16,141 nt of DNA from positions 1-16,141 of the forward strand of contig DASUVJ010000033.1 of assembly GCA_036378995.1 (NCBI GenBank), in the 5' to 3' direction. This document shows, in pieces, positions 7,133 through 11,996 of this stretch. Made by a program: the position numbers and the translations under genes. The notes beneath the pieces are model-generated. The model did not search any database, was not told the DNA's origin, and saw nothing but the letters and a program-made list of their open reading frames with translations. The stretch comes from DASUVJ01 sp036378995 (GTDB lineage: Bacteria; Patescibacteriota; Saccharimonadia; Saccharimonadales; Saccharimonadaceae). Positions within the stretch are counted from its first letter, which is position 1; each line of letters opens with the position of its first letter.

Positions 7133-7141
7133 ATTATACCA
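7133..7141 (-). promoter_or_regulatory. Extended -10 promoter of the PH-domain gene, predicted leaderless
   Basis: On the minus strand TGgTATAAT ends 6 bases before the ATG at 7126. Transcription should begin at the start codon itself. It occupies the 18-base gap after the ruvB stop. Confidence 0.6.
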
Positions 7142-7144
7142 ATT

Positions 7145-8161
7145 CTACTGGCTTTCGGGAGCAGTTTTACCCAAGTGCCTGTACGCTTTTAGCGTTACTT
7201 TTCGACCTCGCGGCGTACGTTCGATAAATCCAAGCTGCAGCAGGTACGGTTCATAAAAATCTTCGATCGTCGTTGCTTCGTCTCCCGTAAGAGCCGCAAT
7301 GGTCGTAAGTCCGACTGGGCTATTGCCATAATTGTCGATGATACTGTGCAGCAAATTCCGATCGGCCGGGTCAAGTCCCAGCTCGTCCACTTCAAGCATT
7401 TTAAGAGCCTCGGTCGTCGTCACAGTATCTATAATTCCGTCACCATTGACGTCGGCGTAGTCACGAACTCGCTTTAAAAGCCTGTTCGCGATACGCGGTG
7501 TCAGACGAGCTCGGGTCGAAAGCAATTCGGCTGCTTCGTTTTCGATTTGGCTCTCTAGAATATTCGAAGCACGGGTGATAATTTTTGCGATTTCATCATG
7601 CGTATAGAATTCGAGGCGATGAATATGACCAAACCTGTCGCGTAAAGGCGCAGCTAGTGACCCCGTGCGTGTCGTTGCTCCAATAACCGTAAACTTCGGT
7701 AGGTCCAAACGAACACTCCGAGCAGCAGGACCTTTACCAATGACAATATCAAGCTTGAAATCCTCCATCGCACTATAAAGCACCTCTTCGACAGCACGCG
7801 AAAGTCGGTGAATCTCATCAATGAACAAAACGTCCCCATCTCCGAGATTCGTTAAAATACTCGCGAGATCACCCGCACGTTCAATTGCCGGCCCAGCCGT
7901 TACGCGGATATTCTTGCCCATCTCATTAGCAATGACAGTCGCCATAGTCGTCTTACCAAGCCCCGGTGGGCCGTAAAGCAGCACATGGTCGATCGGCTCA
8001 CTGCGTTTTTTAGCCGCCTCAATCGCAAGTTTTAAATTCTTTTTAAGCCGCTCCTGGCCGATGTACTCTGAAAAATTCTGGGGTCGCAGCGTCACTTCAA
8101 TCTGCTGTTCGTCCAGGTCTTCATCGTGCGTGCTCGTATCTACGATTCGCTCTACCGCCAT
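7145..8161 (-). CDS. ruvB: Holliday junction branch migration helicase RuvB
   Basis: RuvB is the AAA+ hexameric motor that, loaded by RuvA, drives branch migration of Holliday junctions. The 338-residue protein is full length. It has the conserved N-terminal 'LRPQNFSEYIGQERLK' (about residues 25-40), Walker A GPPGLGKT at 64-71, a Walker B DEIH box at 115-118, sensor 1 'VIGATTRTG' at about 159-167, the arginine-finger region 'LRDRFG' at 173-178, and a C-terminal winged helix with 'EDFYEPYLLQLGFIERTPRGR' near residues 296-316. ruvB is not adjacent to ruvA here; about 3.2 kb of other genes separates them. The promoter is an extended -10 at 8186-8194. The leader also contains a short overlapping ORF, described in the findings. 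Confidence 0.97.
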   Translation of the reverse strand: MAVERIVDTSTHDEDLDEQQIEVTLRPQNFSEYIGQERLKKNLKLAIEAAKKRSEPIDHVLLYGPPGLGKTTMATVIANEMGKNIRVTAGPAIERAGDLASILTNLGDGDVLFIDEIHRLSRAVEEVLYSAMEDFKLDIVIGKGPAARSVRLDLPKFTVIGATTRTGSLAAPLRDRFGHIHRLEFYTHDEIAKIITRASNILESQIENEAAELLSTRARLTPRIANRLLKRVRDYADVNGDGIIDTVTTTEALKMLEVDELGLDPADRNLLHSIIDNYGNSPVGLTTIAALTGDEATTIEDFYEPYLLQLGFIERTPRGRKVTLKAYRHLGKTAPESQ

Positions 8162-8185
8162 GTCGTGCGCCTATTCATTGGTTCT

Positions 8186-8194
8186 ATTATAGCA
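8186..8194 (-). promoter_or_regulatory. ruvB extended -10 promoter
   Basis: TGcTATAAT on the minus strand, with the hexamer at 8191-8186. The predicted start near 8178-8179 gives a leader of only about 17 bases, containing a weak AGG 8 bases before the ruvB ATG. Confidence 0.55.
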
Positions 8195-8237
8195 GTAATG
8201 CTTATTTAAAAATGTTGTTTATTTTCAGGCAAAAGTA

Positions 8238-8810
8238 TTAGACTTCTTTGTTTTCGATCTCACGCTGTACGAGTTCGCGAAGGATTTCGGCCTTGGTCTT
8301 ACCAGTTTTTAGCGCCGCCCAACGAAGATAGTTGTAGATTGGACGGTCGATAAAGAAGTTAAAGCGCATGTCTTTGGTAGCGATGTCGTTTTCCTCCAAA
8401 AATGGAACGACCTTTTCCGCTACATTCGTGTCGGTGTATTCAACTTTACTCAGAAAGTCCGATGGGATATTCCAGGTGAACCACGGAACCCTCTTGCCTT
8501 CTTGCAAAATAAGCAATGTCGGTTTTTTCTGCTGGATCGCTACGGCAATTTGATATCCCAGGGCAGTACTATCATATGAAACATCCGCAATAACAATGTC
8601 AGAGCGAGCAATTGCTTCAAAACTTGCCTTAGTGATCGTTTGCCACGCTTGATCGTCAAGCGCCGTGCCTTTATCGAGATTGGTGTAAGCTTCTTCTACC
8701 CAGTCGCTTGCAAGTGTGTGACCTTTTTCTTTAATAGCCGCGATTACCTGCTTGATATTGTCAGAGTTATCTTTTAGACCAGTGCGGGGTACCATGAAGT
8801 GAACTAACAT
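8238..8810 (-). CDS. Nucleoside 2-deoxyribosyltransferase-like domain fused to a ribbon-helix-helix DNA-binding domain (copy 1)
   Basis: This 190-residue protein has two parts. Residues 1-140 form a Rossmann-like domain resembling the nucleoside 2-deoxyribosyltransferase/DNPH1 family: a beta strand at 2-7, a helix, 'ARSDIVIADVSYD' (68-80), then 'STALGYQIAVAIQQKKPTLLIL' in which the family normally has Gly-Tyr-Glu. Here the position of the catalytic Glu is Gln87. Residues 147-190 fit a ribbon-helix-helix (CopG/Arc-like) module: a short strand RFNFFID followed by two helices with a G-K turn at 170-171. A paralogue with about 56% identity in this C-terminal module lies at 10198. It is probably a transcription regulator with a sensory, enzymatically dead domain. 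The function is inferred; I recognise no named gene. The start is supported by an extended -10 exactly 6 bases upstream. Confidence 0.75.
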   Translation of the reverse strand: MLVHFMVPRTGLKDNSDNIKQVIAAIKEKGHTLASDWVEEAYTNLDKGTALDDQAWQTITKASFEAIARSDIVIADVSYDSTALGYQIAVAIQQKKPTLLILQEGKRVPWFTWNIPSDFLSKVEYTDTNVAEKVVPFLEENDIATKDMRFNFFIDRPIYNYLRWAALKTGKTKAEILRELVQREIENKEV

Positions 8811-8816
8811 GGTTTT

Positions 8817-8825
8817 ATTATACCA
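8817..8825 (-). promoter_or_regulatory. Extended -10 promoter of RHH-fusion copy 1, predicted leaderless
   Basis: TGgTATAAT on the minus strand, with the hexamer ending 6 bases before the ATG at 8810. The architecture is the same as that of the PH-domain gene. Confidence 0.6.
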
Positions 8826-8849
8826 TGTATGTGTAGGAAGAGCAGCTGC

Positions 8850-9980
8850 CTATCTTGTGTCCGAGTTAAGCGCCGCCGAAAAGGCATACTCCAGTAGTAC
8901 CATGGACGCTGCAAGAAGTGCCATGTCACCCCTATTTGCATCATCCGACTGAAGATGTTCGATGATGAGTTGGTACGCTTTTTTGACGTTATTCGGCGTT
9001 GCGTCAGTCTCAAAATCAACGAGCGCCTCGACATCTGCGAGTCCGAGCTTTACTATCACGCCGGTTACGCGATCAGCAAACTCAGATATTGCCGCCGGAA
9101 AAAACTCCTCACGATCCGTCAAGAGGACATCTTTTATTCCTTTTGTGAGCAAGTCCCAAACCTGCCATGACGCGGCATAAAATCTATCTTCGTTTGCCTG
9201 CTGACGGAGCTTAGGCAAATAAGAGAGTAGCTGCCGGGCACTGGCGTCCTGAAGCGTCATCCACTCTGGCCAGTCGTCGACTCTCCCCCCATCTATGATC
9301 GATTGCAGACCAACGACAATCTCACCCCATTCCTCTTGTCCGTTTTCAAGCTGCGAGATAACTTTTTGAAAATCCTTGGTCGCGAATACCGCCTTTTCGA
9401 CTTCGTCCAATGACTCAAGCGGGCTCAGGGCGCACGCTACAACCTTCAGACATTTAACGATGTCCTTAGCAATTTTTCGGGCGCTGGAGGCATCGGCCTG
9501 AGGGAGATCGTGTGCGAGCTGGCTGCAAAAATGCGCGGCCTTACTGACATACAACGCCTGCCGATGCTTCGTATCTATCGCAGGAAGAGTATCATGACGA
9601 GCGGGCAAAGTACTAAACACCAAATCATCTCTGTCGAGTCGGTTAAAGCCCCAAATGGCAGATAAGCAAGTAAAATATTTATCCGTAAGACGGGTATTTA
9701 AGATAAATACATCTACTAGCTGACCTGGTTCTTCATTGAGTAAAACGCTTATTTTACGGGCAGACGCAAGTGCGGCCTCGTACTCCTCAAAACTCATAGG
9801 ATCAGGTGTGATCATTAAATCAATATCGCTGAGGACATGATTAAAATGACCAAACTGTCTATTACTGCTTGATCCTACGATGAACATTTCTACGGGAACG
9901 GGATATTTTTTTAGCAGCGAAGTAAATTCGCTGCTAAAAACCAATCCCCTATCTGACAATAGCGGCGCGTTAACGGACAT
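8850..9980 (-). CDS. Nucleotidyltransferase-fold protein with large helical C-terminal region
   Basis: This 376-residue protein has an N-terminal polymerase-beta-type nucleotidyltransferase core. The Gly-Ser motif is at residues 36-37 (FIVGSSSNRQFG), the metal-binding Asp pair D52-x-D54 lies in 'VLSDIDLMITPD', and the third acidic residue is at D90 in 'GQLVDVFIL'. All the catalytic positions appear intact, so it is likely an active transferase of unknown substrate. The remaining 270 residues are mostly helical and I do not recognise them. I looked for a HEPN-type R-x4-6-H motif and found none, so it does not look like a fused MNT/HEPN toxin-antitoxin. The ATG at 9980 has no Shine-Dalgarno. 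A short upstream ORF with a very good Shine-Dalgarno ends 7 bases before it, suggesting coupled translation. Confidence 0.75.
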   Translation of the reverse strand: MSVNAPLLSDRGLVFSSEFTSLLKKYPVPVEMFIVGSSSNRQFGHFNHVLSDIDLMITPDPMSFEEYEAALASARKISVLLNEEPGQLVDVFILNTRLTDKYFTCLSAIWGFNRLDRDDLVFSTLPARHDTLPAIDTKHRQALYVSKAAHFCSQLAHDLPQADASSARKIAKDIVKCLKVVACALSPLESLDEVEKAVFATKDFQKVISQLENGQEEWGEIVVGLQSIIDGGRVDDWPEWMTLQDASARQLLSYLPKLRQQANEDRFYAASWQVWDLLTKGIKDVLLTDREEFFPAAISEFADRVTGVIVKLGLADVEALVDFETDATPNNVKKAYQLIIEHLQSDDANRGDMALLAASMVLLEYAFSAALNSDTR

Positions 9981-9987
9981 AGGGTTG

Positions 9988-10038
9988 TTACGTGCTAGAC
10001 TTGAGGGCTTTTCGTGCTGTGAACTTCGTACTAAGCAT
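9988..10038 (-). CDS. Short upstream ORF (16 codons) preceding the nucleotidyltransferase gene
   Basis: The ATG at 10038 is preceded on the minus strand by AAGGAAGGTGAG (10052-10041), one of the best ribosome-binding sites in the window. It opens a 16-codon frame rich in Lys, Ser and Thr that stops at 9988, 7 bases before the nucleotidyltransferase ATG and in a different frame. It could be a leader peptide for translational coupling or control. Coding status is unproven. Confidence 0.4.
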   Translation of the reverse strand: MLSTKFTARKALKSST

Positions 10039-10070
10039 AGCTCACCTTCCTTTTCTTATTTAACCCTTAC

Positions 10071-10076
10071 AGTATA
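10071..10076 (-). promoter_or_regulatory. Candidate -10 for the nucleotidyltransferase gene and its upstream ORF
   Basis: On the minus strand TATACT lies within GGTGTATACT. It predicts transcription from about 10064, some 26 bases before the upstream ORF. No good -35 is visible. The same 10-base string occurs at the -10 of the gene at 10826. Confidence 0.4.
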
Positions 10077-10147
10077 CACCAACCTATCTGTAAATACCAC
10101 AGCATCATCCGAACCAAGGTAAATACTGCGTATATCAGCACATAAAC

Positions 10148-10176
10148 CCGACTTCTCTATTGCATCTGAAAGTCGG
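10148..10176. promoter_or_regulatory. Inverted repeat around the -35 of RHH-fusion copy 2 (candidate operator)
   Basis: CCGACTT (10148-10154) and AAGTCGG (10170-10176) form a perfect 7-base inverted repeat with a 15-base spacer. The half-sites are 22 bases apart centre to centre, about two helical turns. The -35 TTGCAT lies inside the spacer. This fits a repressor operator, perhaps for the RHH protein encoded just downstream. That role is inference. Confidence 0.45.
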
Positions 10177-10188
10177 AGATTTTATAAT
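10160..10188 (+). promoter_or_regulatory. Promoter of RHH-fusion copy 2
   Basis: TTGCAT (10160-10165), a 17-base spacer, then a perfect TATAAT (10183-10188). The ATG at 10198 follows 9 bases after the -10, so the mRNA should have a leader of at most a few bases and no Shine-Dalgarno. Confidence 0.6.
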
Positions 10189-10197
10189 ATATCAAAT

Positions 10198-10740
10198 ATG
10201 GTGATTGAAGTAATCAGTAACTCCGAAAAGTCGAAAGACAGCTTGTCAGCCCTCCAGACAATCGTAAAAACCGTGCAAGATTACGGTTCGGCTGTTGCCG
10301 AGGCATTGGCGACGGCGTCTGGTATTACAGATTGGCCAACCGTTCAAAAAGAAACAATGGAGTCCCTCACAAAGGCCGACCTCGTTATCGTTGAGGCGAC
10401 CGAGTTTGGCTTTATGGAAGGCTACTATACTGCTCAGGCACTTCACTACAAGAAGCCGCTCCTTATGCTGACCCGCCAAAGTATCGCCGATTCACCTGCA
10501 AGCGGCATCAAGGACCGCTTCCTTACCCTGCGCCACTACGACAACGCCGCCGAAATCAAGGAGATCGTCGACACCTTCCTGCGCGAGAACTCTATCTCCG
10601 CTAAAGATCTGCGTTTTAACTTCTTCCTCGACCGCAAGCTCTACAGTTACCTGCGCGAAGTTTCTTACGAGAGCGGCAAAAACAAATCCGAAATCATCCG
10701 CGAACTCCTCGAAAAAGAAATCGAAAAACGCGAAAATTAA
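10198..10740 (+). CDS. Deoxyribosyltransferase-like domain fused to a ribbon-helix-helix domain (copy 2)
   Basis: This 180-residue paralogue of the protein at 8238-8810 has the same architecture. Residues 1-130 form a Rossmann-like domain with the strand 'ADLVIVEATEF' (60-70) and 'GYYTAQALHYKKPLLML' (75-91). The position that is a catalytic Glu in active nucleoside deoxyribosyltransferases is Tyr77. Residues 137-180 are the RHH module (DLRFNFFLDRKLYSYL..., second helix about 163-178), with about 56% identity to copy 1 and a strictly kept RFNFF strand, the element that normally inserts into the DNA major groove. The N-terminal domains are much less alike, which suggests different ligands but similar DNA sites. 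It has its own promoter with a flanking inverted repeat. It is a likely regulator; what it senses is unknown. Confidence 0.75.
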   Translation: MVIEVISNSEKSKDSLSALQTIVKTVQDYGSAVAEALATASGITDWPTVQKETMESLTKADLVIVEATEFGFMEGYYTAQALHYKKPLLMLTRQSIADSPASGIKDRFLTLRHYDNAAEIKEIVDTFLRENSISAKDLRFNFFLDRKLYSYLREVSYESGKNKSEIIRELLEKEIEKREN

Positions 10741-10767
10741 CCTCTGTCCAACTTCTTAGAGAGCGAT

Positions 10768-10797
10768 TTGCGACACGTCTAAAAAACGGTGTATACT
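10768..10797 (+). promoter_or_regulatory. Promoter of the stand-alone deoxyribosyltransferase-like gene
   Basis: TTGCGA (10768-10773), an 18-base spacer, then TATACT (10792-10797). The -10 is embedded in a 13-base palindrome, TGTATAcTATACA (10790-10802). The leader of about 22 bases contains GGGAGGA at 10814-10820, 5 bases before the ATG, the strongest Shine-Dalgarno in this block. Confidence 0.6.
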
Positions 10798-10825
10798 ATA
10801 CATATAGTCTAATGGGAGGACGCTC

Positions 10826-11401
10826 ATGAACGTGGTTACACAAATCAGCGGCAACATTCGACCAGGCAATATAGCGCTTCAGGCGCTGCGGGACATGCTT
10901 ACTCATATCGGAATCAACGTGACTCATTCTACATTGGATGAGTCACTTTTTTATAAACCCGATAAAACCACAGCATGGCACGAGTACGAAAGCGAACTCG
11001 CCTTCTACGAATCAATCGCCGACTCTTCGTTTCATATCATCTATAATGACGGTGCCATCGACGATAAAATCGGCACGCAGATACTATATGCCATCCTAAA
11101 AGGACGCCCAATTGTCATGACCGGCGCACCAGACTTTGCGGATGACATCAGCCCCTATATGAAGAATCTCATCCAGCAGCATATGCCGCTTTTTCACTCC
11201 ATAAGCCTGCCCGAACTAGACCTCATAGAACTCAGCAACTTACTACGTAAACTCGAAGCAACCGATTATAAACTATCGACCAGTCAAAAGATCCTGATCA
11301 AATCACAAATAAAATCGCACTTCCGCTCGCTTCTCGATGACGCGCGCGTTACTCATTTAGGCGAGGCAAGAAGTGCAGTGCGCCCTATCGGCGAGAACTA
11401 A
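10826..11401 (+). CDS. Nucleoside deoxyribosyltransferase-like protein without DNA-binding domain
   Basis: The 191-residue protein appears to be a third member of the fold seen in the two RHH fusions. It has an N-terminal strand-helix (about residues 1-32), then 'YESIADSSFHIIYNDGAIDDKIGTQILYAILKGRPIVMTG' across about residues 61-100. The pattern (surface helix, hydrophobic strand, acidic turn, G-x-Q helix, Lys/Arg-Pro strand) matches the DNPH1/deoxyribosyltransferase active-site region, with Gln85 at the usual catalytic Glu position. It has no RHH tail; the C-terminus (about 130-191) is helical and basic. The assignment is by pattern and context and is weaker than for the RHH fusions. Its end overlaps the end of ruvA by 4 bases on the opposite strand. 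A strong Shine-Dalgarno (GGGAGGA) fixes the start. Confidence 0.6.
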   Translation: MNVVTQISGNIRPGNIALQALRDMLTHIGINVTHSTLDESLFYKPDKTTAWHEYESELAFYESIADSSFHIIYNDGAIDDKIGTQILYAILKGRPIVMTGAPDFADDISPYMKNLIQQHMPLFHSISLPELDLIELSNLLRKLEATDYKLSTSQKILIKSQIKSHFRSLLDDARVTHLGEARSAVRPIGEN

Positions 11402-11973
11402 CCCTTAAGTGCCTGGGTTACGCGGTCGGCGGTAGAAAGGTCCATTGGTACCCCCTCAAGTGCGCGTGTCGCATCATTTAGCGTGTAGCCCAGCGCCATC
11501 AAAGCCTCAAGTGCTTCATCGTTATGGCTAATCTGCTGAGACAATCCCGCCACATTTACATCCGTACGGATCGCAAGGCCTACCTTGTCCGTCAGATCCA
11601 CCACCACGCGCTCTGCAATACGTTTGCCGACACCGCTTGCCTTAGTAATGAATGCGCTGTCTCCGTTTGCAATGGCATTTCGCACTGTTTCGCTCTCGCC
11701 TAAACTTAGGATAGCCAGCGCCGCCTTTGGCCCCACACCCTGTACAGTAATCAGCATTTCAAACAGCTTTTTGGCAGCCAAGCTCGTAAACCCGAACAGT
11801 TCCTGGGATTGTTCGCGGATGTGATGGTGAGTGTAAAACTTAACCGGCTCGTTTAAAAGCGCTTTTTCGTAATCGCCAAGCGCAACGGCAACCTCGTAGC
11901 CTACCCCGTGGACATCAACGATAACGGACGAATTAAATTTTTCAGCAACGGTACCAGAAACATGTGCAATCAT
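11398..11973 (-). CDS. ruvA: Holliday junction branch migration protein RuvA
   Basis: RuvA binds the four-way junction as a tetramer and loads RuvB. The 191-residue protein is complete. It has the N-terminal OB-fold domain (residues 1-60, 'MIAHVSGTVAEKFNSSVIVDVHGVGYEV'), two helix-hairpin-helix motifs with GVGPK at 79-83 and GVGKR at 114-118, a flexible linker (about 131-150), and the C-terminal RuvB-contacting three-helix domain (about 152-190, 'EALEALMALGYTLNDATRAL'). The gene lies 23 bases after the penicillin-binding protein gene. An extended -10 within that gap ends 7 bases before the ATG, so it is probably transcribed alone from a leaderless promoter. There is no Shine-Dalgarno. Confidence 0.96.
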   Translation of the reverse strand: MIAHVSGTVAEKFNSSVIVDVHGVGYEVAVALGDYEKALLNEPVKFYTHHHIREQSQELFGFTSLAAKKLFEMLITVQGVGPKAALAILSLGESETVRNAIANGDSAFITKASGVGKRIAERVVVDLTDKVGLAIRTDVNVAGLSQQISHNDEALEALMALGYTLNDATRALEGVPMDLSTADRVTQALKG

Positions 11974-11980
11974 GTCATCT

Positions 11981-11989
11981 ATTATGACA
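11981..11989 (-). promoter_or_regulatory. ruvA extended -10 promoter, predicted leaderless
   Basis: On the minus strand TGtCATAAT ends 7 bases before the ruvA ATG at 11973. It sits in the 23-base gap after the preceding gene's stop. Confidence 0.5.
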
Positions 11990-11996
11990 CAGTCAG

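Noticed and set aside
8850..9700. HEPN toxin or MNT/HEPN toxin-antitoxin fusion
   Set aside because: The MNT-like core is present but no R-x4-6-H motif is found in the helical region, and the flanking RHH proteins are much larger than typical RHH antitoxins.
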